Shown: piece by piece, positions 37,736 through 46,079 of the stretch
How positions within the stretch are numbered: the first letter of the stretch is position 1
Layout: every line of letters starts with the position of its first letter
NCBI RefSeq assembly: GCF_000420445.1
Contig: NZ_ATUY01000001.1
Coordinates: 248,001 to 312,000, forward strand
Direction: 5' to 3'
Source: Actinotignum urinale DSM 15805
Lineage (GTDB): Bacteria; Actinomycetota; Actinomycetes; Actinomycetales; Actinomycetaceae
DNA length: 64,000 nucleotides
Position numbers and translations under genes: made by a program
The notes under the pieces: generated by a model
Database searches by the model: none
Told to the model about the DNA's origin: nothing
Seen by the model: only the letters and a program-made list of their open reading frames with translations

Positions 37736-37898
37736 CGTGTGAAAACCGTGTGGCGAGCGTTTGGAAATATACGTGGTAAAGCGATGTTGCTTAGGTACGG
37801 AGTGGTGTGCTCTTGGCCGACACCTGACTTCCACAAGTTTTTGGTTTTTGTGTTGCGGAAGCTTGTTTTTGTTGATTTTCCGGGGTTTCGTTTCAAAT

Positions 37899-37930
37899 TT
37901 TGGGACACTGCATTTGGGACACTGCATTTG
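37899..37930. repeat. Short tandem repeat GGGACACTGCATTT
   Basis: The 14-base unit occurs twice back to back upstream of the terminator at 37952. No gene is seen between the bcp repeat and this point. Confidence 0.6.
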
Positions 37931-37951
37931 TGGAAGTCCGCACCGATAAAG

Positions 37952-37981
37952 AAAACCCGCTACTGAAAAGTAGCGGGTTTT
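37952..37981. terminator. Bidirectional rho-independent terminator
   Basis: AAAACCCGCTACT at 37952-37964, GAAA tetraloop, and AGTAGCGGGTTTT at 37969-37981. The A/T ends supply a U tract in both directions. It lies between the convergent peroxiredoxin and amino-acid permease genes. Confidence 0.9.
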
Positions 37982-37985
37982 AGCA

Positions 37986-38109
37986 TTACTAGCCAATCCT
38001 TAGAAGTGGTCAGTCCAGTACCAACCACCCCTTAATGGCGGTTAGTCCTTTACTAGAAATTCCTAGTAGCGGTTAGTCCATTACTAGCCAATACCTTACT
38101 AACCAATCC
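37986..38109 (-). repeat. Degenerate repeats over and after the permease 3' end
   Basis: TTACTAGCCAATCC-like units (+ strand) occur at 37986-37999, 38081-38094 and 38096-38109; the last includes the permease stop codon. A GCGGTTAGTCC unit appears twice between them. On the coding strand the block is dense in TAG and TAA. Confidence 0.8.
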
Positions 38110-39589
38110 GTGGCAGTTCTTCAGGCTTGACGGCCGGAGGTATGTTCCCAAACCGTCGTGCCAACCAGTAGGCGCCAAAAAGAATCAACAAATAGGGCGG
38201 CCCCGCAATCCACACATTGGGCATAAGCCAGTAGAGGGAAATAAACACGGCAAGGCAGGCCGCAATTCCGAACCAGGCGGTAAACGGTGCGCCCCACAGG
38301 TGGGCTTTGGGAATGCCCAAGCCGGTAGCTTTACGCACGGCACGGAAACGAATATGCGTCAAAAACACCACAATCCAGGTAATCAAAATAGCCAAAATAA
38401 CCGCGCCCATTAGGTATCCAAACGCTACCTTCGCTGAAAAAATTGCGATAAGGGAGGCGGCCACCATTCCTATCGACGCAAAGATAACCGCCCCGCGTGG
38501 TGCCCCGCTGTGGCTAGTTTTGCCGGCAAAAGCAGGGGCCATACCGTCCAAGGCGAGTGAATGGAACATTCGTGAGGAAGCATAGAGGCATCCGTTTGCA
38601 GCTGATAGCGCCGCCGCGATCAAAATCGCATTCATAATGTGACCAGCCGCGTGGATCCCGGCGCTGTCTAGCGCCTTCACGAAAGGAGAAGATTCCAGGG
38701 TGGATCCTGATGCTGCCGTTTGCGTCCAGGGCTGCATCGTCACAATCACGCCCACTGCCAGGATGTAGAAAATGAGCAGGCGCCAGATCATGTTTCTTGC
38801 TGCTCTCGGAATGTCGCGTTCAGGATGCTCGGATTCGGCAGCGCCAGCCGAAGAATTCTCAATCCCGCCAAAGCTAAATACGGCTATGCAGGCAGCCAGT
38901 AGCACGCCAGTAAAACCGTTCGGGAAAAGCCCGCCGTAAGCAATCAGATTATGTGCACCCGTGGGCGGATTTGAGCTAGGCCAGCCGAAGAAAATCAAAG
39001 AAAGACCCAACAATATGAATACGACGATGGAAACCACTTTAATCATGGAAAACCAATATTCGCTGGTGCCATACAAACGCACAGTAGCCAAATTCAGGCC
39101 CACAACGAACAGGGAACACAACACGGTTCCTGCCCCTAGCGAAAGTCCGGGGAACCAATGCTGCAGGTAGGTAGCGGTAGCAACAACTTCGGCCCCCACG
39201 GCCACGAAAGACTGGATTCCGAAATTCCATCGGGCCACGAAACCGCCCAATCGTCCCAGATATGCGCCAGCAATTGCGCCGTGCCCGCCGGGTACCGGAT
39301 GTACAGACACCATTTCCGCCAGCGCCCACACGATTCCAAGCGCTAGTGTGCCTGCCAGAATGTAGCTTATTACGGTGCCTGGCCCGGCGAGGGAAATTGT
39401 GGAGCCGGAGCCTAAGAACAGTCCCGTTCCCAGCGCGCCGGAAAGGCCAATCATCGACACCTGTGCGCTGGTGAGTCTCCGATGTAGTCCGGTATGTTCC
39501 GAGCCATGGCCTTGCGCCACCTGGCCAGTAGCCTTCTTCTCAGTTGGTTCAGTTGGTTCCGTTGGTTCCGTTGATTCCGTAGCCACCAT
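38099..39589 (-). CDS. APC-family amino-acid permease
   Basis: A 496-residue transporter with about 12 hydrophobic segments. It has the family's first-helix motif GLSGALGTGLFLGSG and the FSFGGIENSSAGAAESEHPERDIPRA loop, as in the GABA/proline/aromatic amino-acid permeases of the AAT group. The ATG at 39589 has AGGA five bases upstream. The N-terminus is a TEPTEPTEPTE run encoded by a nine-base tandem repeat. The gene is monocistronic and its end lies in a repeat block. The precise substrate is unknown. Confidence 0.9.
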   Translation of the reverse strand: MVATESTEPTEPTEPTEKKATGQVAQGHGSEHTGLHRRLTSAQVSMIGLSGALGTGLFLGSGSTISLAGPGTVISYILAGTLALGIVWALAEMVSVHPVPGGHGAIAGAYLGRLGGFVARWNFGIQSFVAVGAEVVATATYLQHWFPGLSLGAGTVLCSLFVVGLNLATVRLYGTSEYWFSMIKVVSIVVFILLGLSLIFFGWPSSNPPTGAHNLIAYGGLFPNGFTGVLLAACIAVFSFGGIENSSAGAAESEHPERDIPRAARNMIWRLLIFYILAVGVIVTMQPWTQTAASGSTLESSPFVKALDSAGIHAAGHIMNAILIAAALSAANGCLYASSRMFHSLALDGMAPAFAGKTSHSGAPRGAVIFASIGMVAASLIAIFSAKVAFGYLMGAVILAILITWIVVFLTHIRFRAVRKATGLGIPKAHLWGAPFTAWFGIAACLAVFISLYWLMPNVWIAGPPYLLILFGAYWLARRFGNIPPAVKPEELPRIG

Positions 39590-39680
39590 AAATCCTACTT
39601 TTCGCTATTTTCTCGAGGGGGCTTGATGCAAACCCCGCTTAGTACCTCAATCATTGCCCTGAAGTATACGGAGGGCGAGG

Positions 39681-39760
39681 ATTATTCCGGCGTTCTGCCC
39701 ATACCGTGGGCTCTGCCGAGGATTTTCCGGCGTTCTGCCCATACCGTGGGCTCTGCCGAG
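39681..39760. repeat. Two 40-bp tandem copies
   Basis: 39681-39720 and 39721-39760 differ only in the first four bases; the shared part includes CGTTCTGCCCATACCGTGGG. They lie in the non-coding gap between the permease and the recombinase relic, at the left edge of the accessory island. Confidence 0.9.
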
Positions 39761-39895
39761 GGCTTTCCACATGAACATTTGCGCCATCGACTTTTCCACC
39801 AATCCTATCCCCCTCACAATATTCCTGGTCACCTCACAATATTATCCTGCTCGATTCATTCCTTGCCTATTGGGACGACGAGCAATGCACCACCC

Positions 39896-40174
39896 GAGCG
39901 GAAAATACCCCAATACTACGTAACAGGTAATCATGAGCCGATTATTGCTCCGCGCATCTGGGATCAGGTGCAATACGAGCTCGCCACCCGCCATGGCAAC
40001 ATTTCTTCAGCGAAGGTCGGCTTGTTCTCCACCCGGCTCAAGTGTGCTCGGTGTGGTGCATGGTATGGGCGTAAAACGTGGGCGGCGAACACGAAATACA
40101 AATACACAGTATGGTAATGCAACCACAAATACGCAGACGAACATCCCTGCAGTAGCGCGACGGTGAACAGGTGA
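39896..40174 (+). pseudogene. Serine recombinase C-terminal relic
   Basis: The translation contains IPQYYVTGNHEPIIAPRIWD, then the zinc-ribbon part LKCARCGAWYGRKTW and, beyond an in-frame TAA at 40115-40117, CNHKY and a final cysteine. These match the post-catalytic recombinase domain and zinc ribbon of large serine recombinases. The catalytic domain is missing, there is an internal stop, and the C-terminal coil is absent, so it is dead. It marks an old phage or transposon integration at the island's left edge. Confidence 0.7.
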
Positions 40175-40244
40175 GGATTGCCCTGAAAGTGTGATGCTCG
40201 TATCGGTTGACGTGCGCGGTTAGGCACACTTCCCAGAAATAAAG

Positions 40245-40263
40245 TAAGGTTAGCCTTATCTAA
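40245..40263. promoter_or_regulatory. DtxR/IdeR-type iron box
   Basis: TAAGGTTAGCCTTATCTAA matches the DtxR/IdeR consensus (TTAGGTTAGSCTAACCTAA) at 16 of 19 positions. It lies 17 bases before the start of the ABC transporter gene at 40280, as expected for iron repression of siderophore or haem transport genes. Confidence 0.75.
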
Positions 40264-40279
40264 TAAGGATGGTGTTTAC

Positions 40280-41640
40280 GTGAACGATAGTGTAACGGAT
40301 CAGGTTGTTGAAGGCGAGTATGGATCCGCGAAGGAAAAATCTGTCGCTGGCCAGAACGCGATCCGTCAGCTATCGCAGCCGGTGAAAGGCAAACTGTTTA
40401 TCGCGCAGGTCTTAGCGTTCGCCTCCGGGGTGTTGGCTATCGCACCCTATGTGGCTTTGGTGGAGCTGGGAACAGAACTGATGCAAGACCAGGTGGACCC
40501 GGCGCGAGTGAACTGGATCGTCATGCTCCTCGTCAGCGCATACATGGCCCGGTTGACCTTATATTTTGTTGCATTGGGCGTGACGCATTTTATTGACCTG
40601 TCGTTGCGTAATCAAATGCGCCGCCAAATTGCCGCCCGAATGTCGACTGCTCCGCTGTCGTGGTTTACCCGCGAGGGTGAGGGTAAGATCCGCAAGACCA
40701 TTCAGGATGATACGGCCACGGTGCACACAGTGATCGCGCACGGGCCGATCGAGAAACTGAACGCGATCGTATCCCCGCTCGCCTTGCTGATGTATGCCTT
40801 TGTGGTGGATTGGCGACTCGCGTTGCTGTCGATTGCGACGATTCCGATCTATGTGGGCATGTATGGCATGTCGATGCGTGGGATGAACGAGAAGACCGCA
40901 CAAATGGACACCAAGCTCGCTCAGGTTTCGGCAACGATGGCCGAGTTCGTGGCCGGTATCTCAGTGGTGAAAGCGTTCGGCAAGGTCGGCCAAGCACATA
41001 AAGCCTATTTAGATGCAGCTAACGAGTTTTCCAAGTTCTACCGAGCGTGGTGTATGCCGTTGGTGTCGATGGCGGTCGCCTCATTTTCGTGGGTGTCGAT
41101 CCCGGTGTTGTTGATCGTGAACCTTGGCGGTGGTGCGTTGATGATGAACGCCGGTTGGGTGAGCATCTACGAGGTGATAACGACGACGTTGATCGCCTTG
41201 GTGCTGCCGGGAGCGTTGATGACAGTCGCAACCATCGCCTGGTCGTACCAGCTCGCAGGGTCTGCGGCAGTGAGGCTGGTGAACGTCATGGAGCTACCGG
41301 CGTTGAGTCAGCCCGATGCGCCACAGACACCACACGGTCATGATATCGAGATTCGGGGTGTGTCGTATGCCTATGACGACACCCAGGCATTAGACGAGGT
41401 GAACCTGAGCATTCCGGCAGGCACGGTGACCGCGCTGGTTGGCCCGTCGGGTGCGGGGAAGTCGACGTTGGCGAGTTTGATTGCCCGCTTCGATGACCCG
41501 GACGCTGGCACGATCACCATCGGCGGGGTTGGTCTAAAGAGCATTTCCCAGGATGTGTTGTATTCGACGGTCGCATTCGTCCTGCAAGATGCACAGCTTA
41601 TTCGCGACACCATCCACAACAACATTGCCCTGGGCACGCC
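40280..41640 (+). pseudogene. Iron-regulated ABC exporter-type transporter, truncated in its ATPase domain
   Basis: The first 450 residues are an intact membrane domain with six segments and the start of an ATPase: Walker A GPSGAGKSTL and the Q-loop in AFVLQDAQL. It then stops matching after HNNIALG, before the signature and Walker B motifs. The open frame continues to 41785 only by reading antisense through the neighbouring surface-protein fragment. The start is GTG at 40280 with AAGGATGG upstream. The half-transporter resembles IrtA/IrtB or YbtP-type siderophore transporters, consistent with the iron box, but cannot hydrolyse ATP. Confidence 0.82.
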
Positions 41641-41644
41641 CGGT

Positions 41645-42491
41645 TTCGGCGCTTTCTTGTTCGTCGACGTGACCTTAATGCTCTTGGGGCCAGTGTCCAA
41701 CGTTAACACGCTGTCTTCGCCCGATATTTGGTCAGCTATCTCGATGTGTTCATTAGTGTCAATTGGTTTCACGACGAGCGTGTAAAACACCTTGTCAGCG
41801 GCGAAATCATGGCTAGCTGTCTTGGTGATGGTTAAATTCGGGTCATTGGAGATAGTCACCGTTAACGTGATATCCGGCTTCAGCGGAATATCGCTGGCGT
41901 CTTTGGCGAACTTCATGTCAACTGACACATAAAACTCGGCTTGTTGTGAGGCTGTCAGGGCAGAGTGATTGGCCAGCTTTACGTGCAGTGCGTTGTCCTT
42001 AATTTTGAATGTGTTGTTATTTACTGGGCCCGCGTCGGTTTCTATAGTAAAAGTGCCCTCTTGGTCAGCGTAAGCCTGAAGCCCTGCTGGAAACTTGTAG
42101 AACAAATCTATGCCGCTCGGCATTTGACCGTTCGGGTCGTCCGGATTTTCTTTGAAATGCAGTCGCCGTTGGTGGGGGTGTCTGTGTGTACGGGGTATCG
42201 ACCGTCTTCGCCGGGGGTCAGCGGCTGGCCGTCAAGAGATAGCTCGGGGTCGTTGACTAGTAGATGTGTTATGTCCACGCTGTCCGAGGGATTCGGGATG
42301 CTGGTTCCGCTCGAGGACGAGCCGGGGGAGGGTGACTGAGTGCTAGGCGGCATCACACTCGGGTCTGGTGTAGCCGAACTAGTGTTCTGCGGGCTGGTTT
42401 CGTCCGGGTTCGCGCGGCTCAAGGCGGCTGCATCTGCCCACACCCATCTTGTGCGCATTCGCATTAAGCCATTGCCCGCGTGTCGAATCAC
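41645..42491 (-). pseudogene. Surface-protein fragment, frameshifted and truncated
   Basis: On the minus strand two frames together encode a secreted, Ig-like adhesin region: a Ser/Pro-rich stretch and TPGEDGRYPVHTDTPTNG in one frame, then FKENPDDPNGQMPSG and the LTVTISNDPNLTITKTASHD stretch in the next. The shift is near 42150. The C-terminal part, where isopeptide domains and an LPXTG anchor would follow, is lost where it meets the truncated ABC gene near 41640. No signal peptide is seen at the upstream end, so both ends are damaged. Confidence 0.65.
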
Positions 42492-43002
42492 TTTATCATT
42501 CAGGCCGGTATGAAGGCACCTTAAATTTTATTGTCAAATTTATAAGTACCTGAAGAGATCTGGGCTATACGTTCCCTCTGCAGGTTCACCCCAGACAATA
42601 ACGACCAAGATAAACCAAGATAGATATTGCGACAGCTATCCAACTACACAAGACGCTCTGCCAGAGATTGGCCATGATACTGAAGACTTAGGTTCTGCGT
42701 GGTGCTAAAGATCGATTGAAGGCTGATGCAGCTGCAGCACGCCCATTAGTAAAAAATCAGCGAAACAGCATAGCATGGAACGAATTGTGAATGGCTTCGC
42801 AACGAACCTTTAATGTGTTTCGTTTAATTAACGGGTCGGATCAAAGTGCACTAGTCAAATACCAAATCTGGAATCTAAACGATTAACTTCTGCTAAGAGC
42901 GTGAGCTGGCAGCGGGCGATTGCGCGGTATTTTGTTCAGAAAAATAAATCGTTTAACAATATGATTGTTGCTTATTGGTGTGCAGTTTGGTTAGTATGAA
43001 AC
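42492..43002. other. A/T-rich leader region upstream of the PEP-hydrolase operon
   Basis: About 510 bases with no credible gene, clearly lower in GC than the chromosome to the left. It probably holds the operon promoter and an RNA leader ending in the hairpin at 43003. No known riboswitch or T-box motif was recognised. Confidence 0.4.
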
Positions 43003-43032
43003 AAGTTCCGCAAGAAGGCGGGAACTTTTTTT
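43003..43032 (+). terminator. Terminator/attenuator immediately before the PEP-hydrolase gene
   Basis: AAGTTCC at 43003-43009 pairs with GGAACTT at 43021-43027 (extendable by two pairs around a bulged G), followed by seven T at 43026-43032. The ribosome site AGAAGG and ATG at 43047 come next. A terminator only 14 bases before a start codon suggests attenuation. Confidence 0.75.
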
Positions 43033-43046
43033 GAGAAGGTGTTCAA

Positions 43047-43874
43047 ATGAGATTTGATCGACAAACTATCCGTAAACGACTTAACGAAAAACGTGAAAAA
43101 AGAGAGCCAATTGTAATTGGTGGTGCGGGTATTGGTCTAGTGGCGAAAATTGCAGATCGTGCCGGCATTGATCTAATTATGGGCTACAATACCGGTCCAT
43201 TTCGTATGGATGGCCATGGATCTTTATCCGGCTATTTAGCATACGGTGACTCTAATCAAATGACCTTGGATTTAGGCGAGCATCTTTTGAAGGTAATTAA
43301 AGATACTCCGCTTATCGGTGGCATAGGTGCTGCAGATCCTTACCGCGACATTGATCGCTTAATAGATCAAATGATGGCCATGGGATTCAGTGGTATCACC
43401 AATGTTCCAACAACTGGGCTTTATGATGGTGAGTTTAGAAAGCAAATTGATGCCACAAATTTGGGGTATCCAGAAGAAGTCGAGCTTGTCCGTAAGTGTG
43501 ATGCCAAGGATATTTTCACTGCGGTTTACGCATTTAGCCCTGAAGAGGCTGTGGCCATGGCAGAGGCTGGCGCCGATCTCATCGGTGCGCATGTTGGGCT
43601 AACTCTTGGTGGCACTATCGGCGCTGGGTCAGCTAAGTCCCTTGATGAAGCCTGCAAGCGTACTCAGTCAATTTTAGAGGCTGCAAAGAAGGTTAACCCA
43701 GACATTTTGGTTGTTTGCCACGGTGGTCCTTTCGACTATCCGGAAAATGTTCAGTATTGCTTTGACAGAACTGATGTGGATGGATTCATTGGCGCATCTT
43801 CTGTCGAAAGACTGCCAGTTGAACGCGCAATTAAAGAATGTATTGAGGAATTCCGTTCGCTGAAGCTCCGCTAA
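43047..43874 (+). CDS. Phosphoenolpyruvate hydrolase family TIM-barrel protein (first copy)
   Basis: A 275-residue protein of the PEP_hydrolase/TIM-barrel signal-transduction family (PF09370). Recognisable parts are IVIGGAGIGLVAKIADRAGIDLI, GGIGAADPYRDI, TNVPTTGLYDG, AMAEAGADLIGAHVGLT and VVCHGGPFDYPENV. The start has AGAAGG upstream. Base composition is A/T-richer than the core chromosome, suggesting transfer. It heads an operon with a paralogue and a Tm-1-like protein. The family's reaction is poorly defined; the name comes from a PEP/phosphonopyruvate-hydrolase-like fold. Confidence 0.85.
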   Translation: MRFDRQTIRKRLNEKREKREPIVIGGAGIGLVAKIADRAGIDLIMGYNTGPFRMDGHGSLSGYLAYGDSNQMTLDLGEHLLKVIKDTPLIGGIGAADPYRDIDRLIDQMMAMGFSGITNVPTTGLYDGEFRKQIDATNLGYPEEVELVRKCDAKDIFTAVYAFSPEEAVAMAEAGADLIGAHVGLTLGGTIGAGSAKSLDEACKRTQSILEAAKKVNPDILVVCHGGPFDYPENVQYCFDRTDVDGFIGASSVERLPVERAIKECIEEFRSLKLR

Positions 43875-43890
43875 TTCCTAGCTAATTTAG

Positions 43891-43923
43891 TGTGGGGAAT
43901 ATGGGATATCCATATTCCCCACA
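43891..43923. promoter_or_regulatory. Intercistronic perfect hairpin
   Basis: TGTGGGGAATATGG at 43891-43904 pairs exactly with 43910-43923; the loop is GATAT. It lies 16 bases after the first PEP-hydrolase gene and 20 bases before the second, with no U tract, so it may stabilise or process the mRNA. Confidence 0.65.
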
Positions 43924-43943
43924 CCATAGATCGGATTTTAATA

Positions 43944-44762
43944 ATGATTTCAATCGCCCAACGTTTGCAAAATAAAATGGAATCTAGGCAGGCAATAGTA
44001 ATTGCCGGGGTTGGTTCTGGTATTTCTGCCAAAGCGGCCTGTGAGGGTGGGGCAGATATTATTGTCACGTACAACACTGCGGCCTATAGGATTTTAGGTT
44101 TACCGACTGCTCTTGCGTTTTTGCCCTATGACAATTGTAATGATTTATCATTCAAGTTGGCGCCCCAAGTTAAAGCTGCAGCTACAGGCGGTACTCCGGT
44201 ACTAATTGGTTTGGGGGCGCATGACCCTCGAGACCCCGTGGAAAAGTTACTAGACAAGGTTGAGTCATTAGGCTTGCACGGAGTTGCAAACGAACCCTTT
44301 ATAGGAATGTATTCTCAGGATCTTAGAGGGCATTTGGAACAGGCGGGATTAGGTTTTAATAAAGAGCTTGAGCTAATTGCTGGTGCGTCAAAAAGAGGTA
44401 TGTACACCTTAGGGTATGCATTCAATCCCTCCGAGGCCTTACAATTAATAGACTGCGGGTGTGACGTCATAGGCGCCATGGTGGGCGGTGTCACGGCGGG
44501 ATCTTCCGCCGGTGGCTCGCCAAACTTATCTCTTGATGACGCTATTCGTGTGCTTGATGAGATTGTTGTCAGCGTTAAACGTCAAAATTCGAGTGTTCCG
44601 GTGCTTGCTCACGGAGGGCCGTTGGCTGACGTTACGACAGTCCAGAAAGCGCTGAGGGAAACGGGTGCTGATGGCTATATCACCGGCTCGACTGGTGAAA
44701 GAGTGCCGATAAATACTGCTGTAAGTCAAAAGATTGCTGAATTTGCAAATATAAAATATTAA
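43944..44762 (+). CDS. Phosphoenolpyruvate hydrolase family TIM-barrel protein (second copy)
   Basis: A 272-residue paralogue of the preceding protein, sharing the layout IVIAGVGSGISAKAACEGGADII, IGLGAHDPRDP, ANEPFIGMYSQDL and VLAHGGPLADV. It differs in several barrel loops, for example an Ala/Gly/Ser-rich GGVTAGSSAGGSPNLS stretch. The ATG at 43944 begins the conserved region, though its ribosome site is poor; upstream in-frame codons fall in the hairpin. Two divergent copies side by side suggest a hetero-oligomer or two related substrates. Confidence 0.83.
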   Translation: MISIAQRLQNKMESRQAIVIAGVGSGISAKAACEGGADIIVTYNTAAYRILGLPTALAFLPYDNCNDLSFKLAPQVKAAATGGTPVLIGLGAHDPRDPVEKLLDKVESLGLHGVANEPFIGMYSQDLRGHLEQAGLGFNKELELIAGASKRGMYTLGYAFNPSEALQLIDCGCDVIGAMVGGVTAGSSAGGSPNLSLDDAIRVLDEIVVSVKRQNSSVPVLAHGGPLADVTTVQKALRETGADGYITGSTGERVPINTAVSQKIAEFANIKY

Positions 44763-44771
44763 AGAGTGAAA

Positions 44772-46013
44772 ATGGCAAAAATTCTTTTAATAGGTACTTT
44801 AGACACCAAAAAAGACGAATTTCTCTTCGCTAAAGAATGCGCAGAATCATTGGGTTGTGATGTGGATGTATTAGACATAGGCATCTTAAAAGAAAGCCCA
44901 GATTTCGCTGATTTTAGTAATCGAGATATTTTGACAAGATCTGGTATTGACATAGAATCCTTGAGGACAGGCGCCAGTGAAGATCGTGTTAAAAATGTAA
45001 AGGTTATGACTGACGCTGCAATACCATTAGTCAAACAGTTGATCGCTTCTGGAAATTATCATGGCGCTATGGGGATGGGTGGCAGTGGTGCCACCAATAT
45101 GTTTAGTGAAATAGTTCATGAACTTCCCATTGGGTTTCCAAAACTATTGCTATCAACCATGATGGCTGGCGATGTAAGCCATTATGTTGGCTCGACAGAT
45201 TTGACCATGATGTATTCGGTGACTGACATCATGGGAATTAATAAATTCTCTGAACGAATAATTTCCAATGCCTCCGCAGCCATAGTTGGAATGGCAATTA
45301 AATATGAGCGCGATATGGATACGCCGAATGTTCATAATAAGCCACTGATTGCTATGACCATGTTCGGTATAACCACGCCGGGAGTCATGGAGATTCGGCA
45401 GCAATTAGAGTCCAAAGGATTTGAGGTTGCTGTCTTTCACGCGACTGGCGCCGGCGGGAAATCCATGGAAAAGCTAATTGAAGATGGATACATCGATGGT
45501 GTCATTGACTACACTGTTGCAGAATTAACTGATCAGCTGTTTGGTGGGATATTTCCATCTGATGATACCCGGTTCACGTCTGCAGGAAAGAAAAAAATAC
45601 CTCAGGTAATAGTTCCTGGCGCGCTGGATAATTTAAATTTTGGGCCAGTTAATGAAATTCCTGAGAAATATCGTTCTGAAGATAGGCTTTGTGTTCCGCA
45701 CAATGATACTGTGTGTGCCGTAAAATGCAATGCGGATGAATTAGTTCTTTTAGGTGAGGAACTGACCCAAAGAATATGTAACTTTGAAAATACTGCTGTT
45801 GTATTTCCACTCGGTGGGCTGAGTGCTTACTCTAATGGTGCTGATGCTAAATGGTATGACCCTGAAGCTCATCAGCAGTTATTTGATGTGATGAAAAAAG
45901 GACTAAACGAAGTTCCTTGGTATGAACATTCAGGAAACGTTAATGACAAAGATTTTGCTGATTTTGTAGTGAACGAATTCTTGAAACTTTGGAAAAATAA
46001 GCAATCGAGTTAG
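44772..46013 (+). CDS. Tm-1-like ATP-binding (UPF0261) protein
   Basis: A 413-residue protein of the UPF0261/Tm-1-like ATP-binding family: MAKILLIGTLDTKKDEF at the start, the AMGMGGSGATNMFSEIV glycine-rich segment, LLSTMMAGDVSHYVGSTDLTMMYS and the C-terminal VVFPLGGLSAYS. In tomato Tm-1 this domain is fused to a TIM barrel of the PEP-hydrolase type; here the two halves are separate adjacent genes. The start at 44772 lies nine bases after the previous stop. The bacterial function is not established. Confidence 0.87.
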   Translation: MAKILLIGTLDTKKDEFLFAKECAESLGCDVDVLDIGILKESPDFADFSNRDILTRSGIDIESLRTGASEDRVKNVKVMTDAAIPLVKQLIASGNYHGAMGMGGSGATNMFSEIVHELPIGFPKLLLSTMMAGDVSHYVGSTDLTMMYSVTDIMGINKFSERIISNASAAIVGMAIKYERDMDTPNVHNKPLIAMTMFGITTPGVMEIRQQLESKGFEVAVFHATGAGGKSMEKLIEDGYIDGVIDYTVAELTDQLFGGIFPSDDTRFTSAGKKKIPQVIVPGALDNLNFGPVNEIPEKYRSEDRLCVPHNDTVCAVKCNADELVLLGEELTQRICNFENTAVVFPLGGLSAYSNGADAKWYDPEAHQQLFDVMKKGLNEVPWYEHSGNVNDKDFADFVVNEFLKLWKNKQSS

Positions 46014-46027
46014 AAAAAGGAGAGAAA

Positions 46028-46054
46028 ATGAAAAGGAAATTGCGAATGTACTGA
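46028..46054 (+). pseudogene. Start of a fourth operon gene, cut by the IS element
   Basis: AAAAAGGAGAG precedes an ATG at 46028, a textbook start 14 bases after the Tm-1-like gene, but only six codons remain (MKRKLR) before the IS terminal repeat begins at 46047. The rest of the gene is not found on the other side of the IS. Confidence 0.65.
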
Positions 46055-46079
46055 ACCCCAATTCTTGGACAGTGTGATT

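Noticed and set aside
41641-41785. C-terminal part of the 501-codon ABC frame as genuine protein
   Set aside because: These codons read antisense through the surface-protein fragment and replace the essential ATPase motifs; it is a chance readthrough past the deletion junction.
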